64,000 bases of DNA from Bolinopsis microptera (taxonomy: Eukaryota > Ctenophora > Tentaculata > Lobata > Bolinopsidae): NCBI RefSeq assembly GCF_026151205.1, contig NC_087081.1, forward strand, positions 15,426,837 to 15,490,836, read 5' to 3'. Every line of letters starts with the position of its first letter. The first letter of the stretch is position 1. Made by a program: the position numbers and the translations under genes. The notes beneath the pieces were generated by a model, which made no database searches, had not been told where the DNA came from, and saw only the letters and a program-made list of their open reading frames with translations. Positions 23,362-34,218 of the stretch are shown in pieces.

Positions 23362-23380
23362 GACAATATGATTTTGCCAT
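21983..23380 (-). CDS. LINE ORF1 with SGNH-esterase-like domain
   Basis: A 465-residue open frame. The N-terminal 260 residues are acidic and Ser/Thr-rich, with repeated VQTET/AQTET/TQTEE words. From about residue 270 an esterase-like fold is suggested: KVLLVYDSYHED (a divergent GDS block), IIFIHLGINDIKRG (the G-x-N-D block) and LRLSPKGLAKLW near the C-terminus. Esterase domains in ORF1 are known from CR1/L2-clade LINEs. The annotated ATG and the first six codons lie in flanking satellite R, not in the LINE; the first LINE-encoded in-frame Met is residue 41. It is therefore either a truncated ORF1 or a chance N-terminal extension. Confidence 0.85.
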   Translation of the reverse strand: MAKSYCLAQTVDRLESLVNISPKPVLCSCHCDAEKSRDLKMNSPLKTATICRSQDADSQRETVTNEILTHEETGPFTVDIGVQTETLRNSLSTSPSTTDSCAQTETTVYEIATQTEEMIPHSLNSANETADMEEPSADDIERITFGLQQLTESVKDKEKMIMDQLSDFTCEPNQNDTINCLQQLLSATRDKEKAISKEVESNHDETIHKCSSSTTLYSEILEVNAEPTASIIDQPPGEAEGNLHEASPEVTHKPQQASLTKSSHEYQRKKKVLLVYDSYHEDFDQRKFSRSYDIKKVQYSSVSDLVEKQKLISEIKSFNLEIIFIHLGINDIKRGLTFPTFIRNFKSILRLALEETNCKICYSLIIPTPGNPNLNTKIQAANQYMGDFIKWLREENHYEDRICTVGNDNLSGYLERYVTKDGEALRLSPKGLAKLWLRCRDALNRTSTLTRQTLHEFTRSNDHNE

Positions 23381-23461
23381 TTTCTTCGGGATTTTGAGTT
23401 CCAGTAGCTCAATTTGGTTTCATACCATCATCAGGTAACTGACTAATAGTAATTGGTTTCT
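23362..23461 (+). repeat. Satellite R, copy 1, right fragment
   Basis: Continues the R monomer from GACAATATGATTTTGCC to TAATTGGTTTCT, then passes directly into the second copy of the ~245-bp LINE duplication. About 54 bp of the 365-bp monomer are absent from this inserted copy. Confidence 0.92.
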
Positions 23462-24335
23462 GACTCTGGGTTCACTCTCAGGCCTGCACGGAGTAGAAGG
23501 ATTGGTGCCGAGAAGATCGCAGACGTCGAGTTTGCACATGATGTTGCCCTTATCACTGATACCATTGAAGGGGCAAAACTACTCCTGGACAGGCTTGAGG
23601 AAGCAGCACTGAGTGTTGGGCTAGCCATGAACGACACTAAAACTAAGTTCATGACTCTGAACATGACAGAGGAGGCGAGTAGTCTTAACAGTTGTGGTGG
23701 AAACCAGCTGGAAAAGGTGACAGACTTTGTTTACCTTGGAGCATGGATAGCAACGACAGAGAGGGACCTGCGGGTCAGAAAAGCTAATGCTTGGGCAGCC
23801 TGCCACAAGTTAAAGAAGATGTGGAAGTCTGACCTTAGAAGAGGACTAAAGATCCGTCTATTTGTTGCTACTGTGGAGTCAATACTTCTTTATGGTTCTG
23901 AAACGTGGACGTTGACAGAGCAATTGAAGAAACGCATTGATGGCTGCTACACCAGAATGCTAAGGATGGCACTAAATGTGGATTGGAAGCAGCGCAAAAC
24001 CAACAAAGAAGTCTATGGCAACCTACCAAGAGCAACCATGAAGATCCAAGAGCGCAGGATGCGACTAGCAGGCCATATCCACCGGCACCCAGAACTAGTC
24101 GCAAACCGCTTGCTACTCTGGGAACCAACTCATGGGGTGCGGAGTAGGGGGAGACCAGCCATGACTTATGTTGATAGCTTACGAGCTGACACGGGTCTCA
24201 ACGACACTGGAGAAATGGGCGGACTTATGGCGGATAGAGTTTTATGGAGACAGCGCATCAATACTCGGACGCTGAAGCCGCCTTAACTCAAGTAAGTCAG
24301 CTGAAAGGAAGAAGGATCAAGGCTTATGTGTTCAT
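23462..24335 (+). mobile_element. RTE-like LINE, downstream part of the split copy
   Basis: The first ~245 bp repeat 17716-17961 without a difference that I can see, including the FAHD substitution. The frame then continues into the C-terminal region expected after a LINE reverse transcriptase: VTDFVYLGAWI, LKIRLFVATVESILLYGSETW, RMLRMALNV and RRMRLAGHIHRHPELV, ending in a stop at 24284-24286. A short AAGTAAGT-containing 3' tail follows at about 24290-24335. Confidence 0.93.
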
Positions 24336-24340
24336 AAACA

Positions 24341-24805
24341 GTGACACAAAAAGTTTACCCAATCTGTCAAATTTGTGATCAGAAATTTTCATATTTGAAA
24401 ATGGGACAGAGTTTGGAAAACATGAATTTTCGTTTTATTATAAGTTTTCTGCTCATGCTGTGGGCTTCATTTACGACCGAAATCAAACTTACAGCACCTC
24501 AATCGTGTCATATATCACTTATAGATGACTGACTAATTGGTTGCGATGAGAAATTTAGTCAAAACTGTAAAATTTCGGTCCTGGCAATTTCATTATCGAA
24601 AACTGAAAATGGGACAGAAAATGGGACAGAAAATGGAATAATATCAAATATGATTTTGCAATTTTCTTCGGGATGTTAAGTTCCATGACTACATGAGTAC
24701 AGCTCAATTTGGTTTCATAATATTATCAGTTAACTGACTAATTCAAATTGGTTTCTGAGCAAAAAGTTCGGCCAATCTGTCAAATTTGTGTTCAGAAATT
24801 TTCAT
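24341..24805 (+). repeat. Satellite R, copy 2 (about 1.3 monomers)
   Basis: Diverged R sequence directly after the RTE-like LINE tail: AAAATGGGACAGAGTTTGG, CTGTGGGCTTCAT, AGCACCTCAATCGTGTCATAT, GACTGACTAATTGG, TTTTCTTCGGGAT. It breaks off in AAATTTTCATAT, where the Penelope-like insertion begins. Confidence 0.9.
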
Positions 24806-27295
24806 ATATATATAGACCTTTTGACAAAGGGGTAGGATTCTTTCTTCTTGGAGAGGAAGAATATATTCAACGAATAGGTGTACATTTGAATGATAGATCT
24901 GTATATAGTATTGTAAATAATGTAGATGATTTAGTTTCAGAATTAATTGATAAAATTTCATGTTGGACAGTCAAGTATAAAGAAGAATTAGGTATGTCTA
25001 AGAAGGTCAGGGAGTGGGTTATTCCGTGTACGGAGCTCAACCAGCCTGGTAATATGTACCTGAATCCCAAGGCCCACAAGCCACCTTTGTACCCTGGGAG
25101 GATGATTACTACTGGATGTGGTTCGTACATTGAGAACCTATCTGCCCTGACTGCATACGAATTGAAGAAGGCTATTTTAGATTATAGAATTATTGACACC
25201 CCTCATTTTTTGAGGAAGATTGATAGCTTGAATGAGTCCACCATATTGTTGGGTAAGGAGGTGATACATGTTGCCATAGATATATCCAACATGTTCACCA
25301 ATATCCCCAGGGATATGGGGATCCAACAATGCACCAAGCACCTGAATGAAAGAAGTAGTTATGATCAATTGTTCAGTACATAATGCATTATTAGTGCTCT
25401 AGAAATCACTCTTGATTACAACATAGCTTCGTTCAACGGTATAACATACCGTCAGGAGCGTGGAGCGGCGATGGGTCCTAAGAACTCATGTGAGTATGCA
25501 GATTGTGCAATGGATAAGATCGATATTTTAGTTAATGAAAGAGATTTAGAACATGGCCCGCCACACAGACCAGCATTCTGGGGTAGGTTGCGTGACGATA
25601 TATACATGGCCTGGCCTGGTACTGTTGAGGAGCTTCTACAATTTATGGAATGGCTCAATAGTATCCATCCGGACCTTGTGTTTACTTACGACTACTCTAA
25701 GGATGGTGTTGAGTTTTTAGACACCTATGTCTATGCTGTTGGCGATGTTATTCATACCAAACTTTACTCTAAGCCCAGTGACACCCATTGCTATCTCATC
25801 CCCACCTCATGTCATAGGAGCCATGTTCTCAAAAACATACCCTATGGTGTGGCGAGGCGAGTGAGGCAGAACAATAGCGAAGACACTAATTTCTTAGAGC
25901 AAAGGGAGGTATATACTGGTTACCTTGTAGCCCGTGGTTACCATTCTAGTATTGTAGACGATGCTTTCAACAAATTTAGTGATATAACCAATAGGAAAAA
26001 CTTGTATGCCCCTAAAAATAAGGATGAGACGACTACTTGTCTAATACCCATGGTGATGGATCAAAATCCAGCACTTCCCAACATGGGGAGCATTATTCAC
26101 AAGTATAAGCACCTTCTTAATCTCGATCCAGCCTTGAAGAAGCTAGTACGTGCTGACAGTGTATTTGTAAGTCACCGAAAGAATCAAACTATCGGTGGCA
26201 TGCTTGTACACAATAAGTATCGTGCTAGTGGAACTGTAAGCAGTGATAGAGATGGAGAAGCCACTGCTAGTCAATTTCTTGAACCAGACGCTGCAATATT
26301 GCCGGCTGTTCGGGAGGCTGACAACGCAGGGTGCCATGCCTGTGGAAAATGCTATGTTTGTAAGCAAAGTTTCCTGTCCCCTTGTTCCAAATTTAGTAGT
26401 CACCATTCCAAACAAGTTTTCCCTATTACTAAATATATAACTTGTCAGAGTAATAACCTTATTTATTTAATGGAGTGTAGAACTTGTAAACAGTCGTATG
26501 TAGGATATACTACTTCTAATCTCCCTAAGAGATTTTCTAATCATAAGAGCCACATTAAGAAAGGTATCAGAAGTTGTAAGTTAGTAAATCACTTTTTAGA
26601 TATTGATCATGATTTAGATTTTAGTTCAGTAGCCTTATATAACTCTTCACTTAGTACGCACCTTTCTGTTATTATAGTGGACGCTCTTGAATTTAAACCT
26701 GAAATAAGTCAAGCAGATAGGGAAAAGGCCATGGAAGCTAGAGAGGGGTTCTACCAGACCCAATTGAAAACCCTTGAGCGTTATGGGGGTATGAACACCC
26801 TCGATAGTAACCACATCCTTTTTAAATCCGCTGGAGCTTAGTGTTTAGTTTATTTATTTTATTTGACATGATCTCAGCCTATAAACCCGTGTTTAGTTTA
26901 CAATATTGCTATCAGAGACGTGTTATATTCATTACTATTTATATATTTTTACTGCTTGATTCAGAGAAATCTAGCTTTTTCCGAGAAACTAATCTTTAAT
27001 AGATTAGATAAAATGTACACAGCCATTCTTTTCGTTTGATTATTACACAGTATATTTTAGTTTTGTACCGTTTTAAGTCACATAGTTTTGTACGTCTTCC
27101 TAAGACTTGTTTTCCTTTCCTAGTTTGTAAGTTATTTTAAAGATTTGTGAATATTCCAGTTGCTTTTAGAACAATTTTATCTCAGATAACGATGTTTAAT
27201 AAAATGATGCAAAGACTTATTTCGAAGATCTAATCAACACCGACTTTTAATGTGTAGGAGTACAGCTACAAAATATATATATATAAGTAAGTAAG
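24806..27295 (+). mobile_element. Penelope-like element, broken, with GIY-YIG domain
   Basis: Coding sequence from about 24817 to 26841 shows a Penelope-type reverse transcriptase (RPFDKGVGFFL, YLNPKAHKPP, VAIDISNMFTNI, RGAAMGPKN, RLRDDIYMAW) followed by a C-terminal GIY-YIG endonuclease (NLIYLMECRTCKQSYVGYTT, KRFSNHKSH). The 5' part is missing, the frame is broken in about one place, and the copy is presumably dead. AT-rich 3' sequence follows from 26842 to about 27295. The element splits satellite R: the left flank ends AAATTTTCATAT and the right flank resumes at AAATGGGACAGAG near 27841. Confidence 0.88.
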
Positions 27296-27768
27296 TACAA
27301 AATGAAACGACCGGTTGAGTCAGACAAATGTTTCAATCATGATACAAAACCATGATATCATCAGTGACAACTAAGGTATAGGAACTAATATCAAAATTAA
27401 CATAAACATTCACTCGTGAAACAATACTAGGGGTTAGATATATGAGTCATTAGATTATAAAAGGAATTTCCGTCCTGGAGTTAAGTAAGTGTGGGTCAGA
27501 GGATCGAAGTAAGATTTCTAATTTCTCAGACGTGCACAGATCGCAGCTGTTCTGGCCGGCTCTGTATCCGTGTCCACGTCTGATTATTTTCCATTCGATC
27601 CTGAATTCTAACCCACGGTACAACGGGACCGGTACAACGGGCACACGTCATCATTTCGCCTGGAGCGGTACCGAAATAGAACCAAACTGTCGGAGAAGAT
27701 CTGGTCCTTCATGGTTTTGTATCATGATTGAAACATTTGTCTGACTCAACCGGTCGTTTCATTTTGTA
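27296..27768. mobile_element. Foldback element with 59-bp perfect terminal inverted repeats
   Basis: The left arm 27296-27354 (TACAAAATGAAACGACCGG ... AACCATGA) is the exact reverse complement of about 27710-27768. The ~355-bp interior has no coding potential; it contains the short direct repeat GGTACAACGGG. (AAGT)n tracts flank the region at about 27284-27295 and 27824-27836. Perfect arms argue for a recent origin. It may be an independent MITE or part of the termini of the adjoining Penelope-like insertion. Confidence 0.85.
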
Positions 27769-27840
27769 TCTAGCTCTCGGCTTGCCGATTGAGCACTGTA
27801 AGCTGACGACGCCACCCACAATTAAGTAAGTAAGTATATA

Positions 27841-28395
27841 GAAATGGGACAGAGTTTGGAAAATACGAATTTTCGTTTTGTTACGTTCCCTGCTGTGGGC
27901 TTCATCTGACCGAAATCAAACTTACAGCACCTCAATCGTGTCATATGCCACATGTAGATGACTGACTAATTGGTTACGGGCCAGAAATTTGGTAAAAACT
28001 GTAAAATTTTGGTCCTGCAAAGTTTATCTTAGAAAACTGAAAATGGGACAGAAAATGGGACAATATGATTTTGCCATTTTCTTCGGGATTTTGAGTTCCA
28101 GTAGCTCAATTTGGTTTCATACCATCATCAGGTAACTGACTAATAGTAATTGGTTTCTGAGCTAAACGTTCACCGAATCTGTTAAATTTGTGTTCAAATT
28201 TTCATATTTGAAAATGGGACAAAGTTTGGAAAATACGATTTTTCGTTTTGTTAACTTTAAGTTTTCTGCTGTGGGCTTCATCCGACCGAAATCAAACTTC
28301 CAGCACCTCAATCGTGTCATATGCCTATAGTTGACTGACTAATTGGTTGCAAGTGAGAAATTCAGTCAAACTGTAAAATTTCGGTCCTGTGTAAA
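27841..28395 (+). repeat. Satellite R, copy 3 (about 1.5 tandem monomers)
   Basis: The uninterrupted reference copy. AGTTTGGAAAATACG at about 27852 recurs at about 28219, giving a monomer of about 365 bp. The 27852-28150 part is nearly identical to the satellite fragment inside the split RTE-like LINE. Confidence 0.92.
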
Positions 28396-28684
28396 AAATG
28401 TAAAATACTATAATAGCTGGCAGCTGCATATCATTTTTTTGCAATCTTGCTAACTATTGCGAGTTTTCAACTTCATTTGCAAGCTGACATTGGTTCATAG
28501 TTCATACGAAAGATATTCACGTTTTGGTAACCTTTTTGTGATTTATGCCGTTTGTACTGAAAAGATGTTGTCAAAAATAAAGTGTAGATAATAGAGTTAA
28601 TTGATATTTTTATAATTTTAGATGAGAATATTTCGGTATTATTTACTTAATACTAAATAATATAACAGAACAGATCGATTATTT

Positions 28685-29863
28685 CTAATGTTCTCGAATA
28701 TTCTGGAAAGATTTCATGTACTCAAAGTTTCCAAATATTTTTGCTAGTCGACGGAACATCTTCGAACCGTAGATATACTGAATAATGAAGTATTTTTCTA
28801 CGTTTTGAGGAATCATCATTTCTTCTCGCTCTTCCTCGATCGCCAAAATTATCTGAAAATGAAATTTATAGTTATCATTCGAATAGAAATAAGTTGTATA
28901 ATTATATTGAAATTTTAAAGGAAAGGGAAAATAAAATTGTTAGTCACTGACACTGCAGATATCATTCACCTTTATGTTATAATTATAGAAATTATATTAT
29001 TCATTCTATTAAAACCCTAATTTGTTGATCTTAATCATTTAATTTAATTATACTAATTAGTTATACTGATTATACTAATTATAATTGATTACCTTGCTAG
29101 CAGCGTGATCAGGCTCAATTGCTGGAAACATCCTGTTGAGCTTCACCGTACAATTGTTAAACATTCCCGTGTTCATAAGATGAGGGAATATGGTGGTAAC
29201 TTTAACATTGGTGATCCCGCAGCAGTCGTGTTCGTACTGCAGACCCCGGCTGAACCCCACAACGGCGTGTTTTGAGGCCCCGTAGTCTACCATCCGGGGA
29301 CACGGACCCAGTCCCGCTATGGACGCAACATTCGTGATATGTCCTCCTTTTTCCAGCATGTCAGGGTAAAACACTTTGGTGAGGTGCATGGGCCCTAGCC
29401 CATTGACGTTCATAACTTTGGTATATCTTTCTATGGGGGTCTCTGAGAAAAGCTTCCCAAAAACTATCCCAGCATTGTTGATGAGGTATTCCAGATGTCC
29501 CCCTGCAGCGATGTTTTCATCCACACTTTCCTTTAACTTGGTCACACTATCCGGGTCACTCACGTCACATTTGTACACGTGCACCGTGCAATCCTGTCTT
29601 GACCCGTATTCTTCTCTCACTTTCTCATTCAACTTATCGTTCACATCCACACAATGAATGGTGTTACCATCTCGTGCTAGCTTTTTCAGAAGTAAGTTCC
29701 CGATTCCTTGTCCGGTTCCTGTGATAAGAATGTGGTTGTTTTTTAGCTCCTTGCGGGGCCTAGAACGAGAGATGAAGTAGAACACTTCGAGAAGAAATGT
29801 TGATATTAGCTGAACATGAAAGATGAGAATCTCCAGCCACCAGCTAAAGGTGCTATTTTCCAT
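28685..29863 (-). CDS. SDR16C-type short-chain dehydrogenase/reductase
   Basis: Two exons (29863-29093 and 28852-28685) join in phase and give 312 residues, the usual SDR16C length. The N-terminus has a hydrophobic anchor (about residues 10-31) followed by SRSRPRK, as in membrane-bound retinol and 17-beta-hydroxysteroid dehydrogenases (RDHE2, RDH10, HSD17B11 relatives). The cofactor loop is TGTGQGIG (48-55), with NNAG at 129-132, catalytic Asn152 (NVNG), Ser181 (NVASIAG), Tyr194 and Lys198 (YGASK). All catalytic residues are present, so it should be an active NAD(P)-dependent oxidoreductase, probably at the ER or lipid droplets. The substrate (retinoid, steroid or other lipid) cannot be told from sequence. 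The C-terminal exon is amphipathic and basic. Confidence 0.93.
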
Positions 29864-32400
29864 TTTACTTTTCGCTACAGGATATTTGTATGGTTAATCA
29901 TGTTAAACAAATTTTATAATACAAACTATATTTTTATCCTAAATTAGAAGCCGTTCTATAAAATTGCATATCTTTATAATTATAAGGAAATGTCATATCA
30001 ATTATCATATGAACTGTATACGCGTATAGTATACGTATAGTATACGCGTACGGCAAGCAAACTGTAAAAAAAGAATCTCCGATGACCGCCGATTCATAAC
30101 TGATGATATAATGTACGGTAAACATGTGCTATTATAGTACAGCAACGATAAGCTGATTAATTTAAGCTCAAAATTGCAATATAATTACATTAAGAAAGGC
30201 CAAATTCTGGCGGTTGTAGTATGAGTATTATAGTCGATAAAAAGATAGTATAAACTAAGAAATTCGAAATGGTTCAACAAATCAACAGTTCAACAGGCAG
30301 AAGTGTAAGAGGGAAGGAGAGATAACAATAATTGCGACTCTGCAAGAGAGATTGAATTAGTCCATTCATGAACTTCTTGTGTGCTATCTTATGGAAATAG
30401 TACTTCTTATCATGTCATATATTATGAGATAACTTCCCATAATATTAACGACAGTCGTAATGAAAACCACGAGATGGCTGGGGCGTGGTATCGTCAAGTA
30501 TCAGTCATAAATTGCATATGAATGTTTGTACAATTTTATGTTATTATTAAATAAATATTCAATGTAAAATAATACATTATGTATACATTATTTTTGAATT
30601 ACATCGAATATACATTATACATTTAATGTACATATTACATGTATAATGTATAATGTATAATGTATATTCAATGTACATGTAGGTCGAACCAAGTGTATGC
30701 CTAGCATAAGAGAATGTGAGGACAATTTTAACGGTATAAGGAAAATGAACAAAAGGAGAAATGTCGTTCAAATTGATTAATTCTGGCCCTTTGAAATCAA
30801 GGCTGGCAAGGTTCAACAACAATTGCATAATAATGCGGGAGAAATAACGGTCAAGTTACGCACCCGTGACAGTGCAGCATGACGTGGTAGTTCCACTTAC
30901 ACTGAGCATGACACTGGTAGCACGCTAGTAAATCGGTAATTCTACTTCTACTACGACTGATAAGTGAAACTCCGGGGCAGATGTGATACTTCCCAAACGA
31001 GTAGCATGAAAGGCAGGCAAATAAAAGGAGGATACTTGGTAATTCTAAGTGAAATAATTTTTTAAGTTGTTCGATTGTAACCAATCGATTATAATTAAAG
31101 TTTATTCCTAAATGCTATTCAAACGCAAAATTGCAATCCACAAGCTGAAGTACAAAGCTTTCAATTCGCACTGAAAATGTTCAATATGTGATATCTTTTA
31201 ACAGCAACATAATTTTCTGGATAACATGACCGATAAAGCGATAAAGCGATAAGAAGTTTGTTAAATACATATACATTTTGTATATGTTGTAATATTAAAT
31301 CATTGAATTTAAATTTTCAAGACTCAAGAATTTGACGACGAACTCCAATAATCAGCCGGCAAATACAAAAAAGCAGAGGACACCTTTATTCTTTTATTAA
31401 TAATAATTACTAATAATTGCTGATCGCAGCAACAATTGTAATATAAAACTGACCATATCAACTACACACTGTTAACAAAACGTAACAGCCTATACACACT
31501 GTATAAACACGTAACAACGAGTTTCTTAACTACATTATCTGTAAAAGGGTAGTACATGACGGTGATGATCGAGGGGGACGACTTAACTACTTCCTAGAAG
31601 GCTGGCTGCAGGTTTGTTAGCTTATCGCACTCATTTAAATGTATAATCGAACTCGTGCATATAATGTGCATCTGTGCAAGTTGTATATCGTGTGCAAATG
31701 TCTTTTATCGACATTTTTATGGAGATTATGCTCTTTTGATAAAGTACAATTACAAACAAGTGTAGAAAATGTTTTATTCAAAACTTATGAGCTGTTTAAA
31801 ATATTTTAACTACAATACCGTCCCTCGTCGCCCAGAAGAAAAGTTTAAAAAAAAGTCCCTCCTTCCCAATTTGTCAAACAAATAAAACACAGTTATCCGG
31901 TTTTTTGAACTCACAATTTATGCAGATTCTGAAATAATTTCTGCACGATTGTATAGCAAAGTGAAAAGTCTTTTTTTTTTGTTTTTTGTTGTTTTCTCTT
32001 TTTTCTTTGGTTTTGTATCTTTTAATCTTTTTTTGTTTTTATGATATGGTAAGATATATTAACTGAAAATATGCAAATGTAGAATATCTTCGTGTGATGA
32101 ATTGTATCCCTGTCTGTCATTCTTTATCTATGTCCCTTGAAAGAATGCATCATCCAAATTCCATCATTGACAAACTAGTATTTACTCCATTGCCAACCAG
32201 GTTTAGCTTTGTGTACTTGTTGTACAATATTTGTATGTCACGTGGTTATCCTTTCAGCCCACGTTATCTTTCCTCATAACGACACCGTTCTGTGGGTTTT
32301 TAGGGTTAATTTAAAGAAAACTACTTGTTTAACAGTTTAACTACTCATATAATACTAATATAAGATTTTAAATAAAATTGAATTCGTGTAAGACGCTAAC
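29864..32400. other. Intergenic region; no firm gene
   Basis: AT-rich. It contains a cluster of ATGTATAATGTATA words at about 30590-30680 and many TGTACAT palindromes. The SDR promoter should lie just above 29863. A possible small cysteine-rich exon is listed separately at 30851-31081. Poly(T)-rich stretches occur around 31970-32040. Confidence 0.4.
30851..31081 (-). CDS. Possible exon of a small cysteine-rich secreted protein
   Basis: A minus-strand open frame whose product has a hydrophobic segment (SILLLFACLSCYSFG) followed by LLACYQCHAQCKW and HCHGC. A GTGCGT sequence just before the stop could act as a donor. There is no ATG at the 5' end, so an upstream exon would be required. I do not recognise the family; chance is a real alternative. 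Confidence 0.2.
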   Translation of the reverse strand, partial: VTIEQLKKLFHLELPSILLLFACLSCYSFGKYHICPGVSLISRSRSRITDLLACYQCHAQCKWNYHVMLHCHGCVT

Positions 32401-34218
32401 CTGAATAACGAAAGGATTTGATTTCAGAGGAGATTCGTACAGGATAGCCCCGTCACAATTTCTATGTATTTGAAGTATAGGGTCTGGGCTCGGAGAATGT
32501 TCTGCTATAAGAGCTTCGTTTTTCTTTTGGAGTTTTTTGTTGGCAATGATAGTCCAATAGTTGAGACTCTTAGGTTTGCCGAATATGGACCTCCTTTTCC
32601 TGACTGCCCCTGGTCGGAACATGATCTTCTTCGCATGTTTTGGCGGGGGAGTTTGTGTCGCTAATCGAGCGTTCTTATTTCTTGGTTGTTGACGCCGAGC
32701 AGTCGATAATGTGGACTTTGCTTCTGGACGTCGGATCTTTGGGGCATTGAGCTGAGACGTGGTAGAGAGCTTTTGAGTGGCCAGTGTTACTTTATTAGGT
32801 GAGAGTTTGGGAGGACACTCTTTAGGAAGCACTGGGGTAACAGGAGAGGGGTTTAGTGGGAGGATGATGGGAGTCGAGGAGATAACATCATTCCTTTCCA
32901 CTTCGATACACAGCGAGTCTCCCTTCTTTTCTATATTCAGGGTCTCTTCTATCGGCACAGTCTGGTCCGTTTTCCTTTTTTCCGTCAATCTTCTTTCCCT
33001 CGCAGACGACAGCTTATTAGCTTTGGTAAGCTTGGGTCTGGTGATTACAGGATAAAGATTCGCTGTACACAGTATTTCGTCTAAATCGACAAGAACTCTT
33101 TCGGCTTCTGATTGTACTTTTTGGTTCTTAATCTTGTGTTTAGGAGGTGGTCTGCGTGAAGGTTTCTTGGAAGATTTCTTTACCGTAGTCTCCGGACATA
33201 AAATTGGCGATGTTTCTTTAACTGCGTATTGTTCCATCTTTTTTGGATCCCGACTAATCATCTCCATTTCCTGACCAGATGTTTCATTCTCTACCTTATC
33301 CTCACCAAAAGATAGTGAAACGCTATCCGATTCTTTGAATTCGTATGGTGACCATTTGGCATTTTCGTCTCCGGAAATGAAAACAAGTTCACCAGGTTCA
33401 AGATCCTGAGGGATAAACTTGTATTTGTTGGGCCAGATAAGCTTCTTCTGATGTTTGGGGAAAGGATAGTGACACTTTACCAACTCTCCTGAGCTCAACT
33501 CCGTGTCTGATACGTCCATGGCCGGGTAAATCTGAAACAAACTTGTGGATAACTTGTCTAATTTAAGCATTATTTTTGTCCGTCAAATTTAGTAATTTAC
33601 TAGAAATTGGGGCGTTCAAATTAGTCAGAGAAATGTGATCATGACCGTCCCAAAAAGCAAAAAGGGGGAGGACTGTACCTTTAAAGTAGTCCCCTTGTTC
33701 CTCTCGTTACGGCTTCTCAGGGGTCGTCTTCTTCGTTTTCTTTGAGAAACTTTCTCCATGCCGGTCATCTTCGCTAGCGGGTGTTCTTTTTGAGCTTCCT
33801 TCAGTTTCATAAGCAGACGCTGCTTGTGATAGTTCTTTGGTTTAAAGTCGATCTGACTATGTGATTTTATTATTTCTTCTTCTGGTTTTATTTCTTCCCG
33901 TAGTCCACTTTCGAGATCTTTGTTAATGCTGTTATCTCTTTCTAAAAGTTTCGCTAGTTCTGAAATCTTGTTCGTGGTTTTTACAAAGAATCCGACCATC
34001 AGACAAGCTAGCAGGATGACAGATAAAACGGCTATGAAACTGAGTATAAAAGCAACTTTTATTGCGGAGTTATCGGATCCGGCGATTTTTAGGACTTCCT
34101 CAATAGGCGATGCCGAAGTAGAATTGCTGTCGCTGATATTCTGATACAGTGAACGTGGAACTGGAGCAGCGGAGAGCGGCACTGTGAGTGCCCAGATGAA
34201 TAGGATAATCCTGGTCAT
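32401..34218 (-). CDS. Single-pass membrane protein of unknown function
   Basis: Two exons (34218-33679 and 33531-32401) join in phase 0, giving at least 557 residues. The chosen Met begins a good signal peptide (IILFIWALTVPLSAA, cleavage near residue 18). Two N-glycosylation sequons follow (NIS at 27, NST at 32), then a transmembrane helix at about 55-79. The rest is a long, charged, probably disordered cytoplasmic tail with a basic cluster (RKRRRRPLRSR), many SP/TP sites, Pro-rich patches (KKPSRRPPPKHKIK) and an acidic motif (ISGDENAKWSPYEF). It ends at a CAG/GTTAGC donor; without splicing it would add VSVLHEFNFI before a stop. A Met 38 codons upstream is possible but gives a poorer signal sequence. 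I do not recognise the family. Confidence 0.7.
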
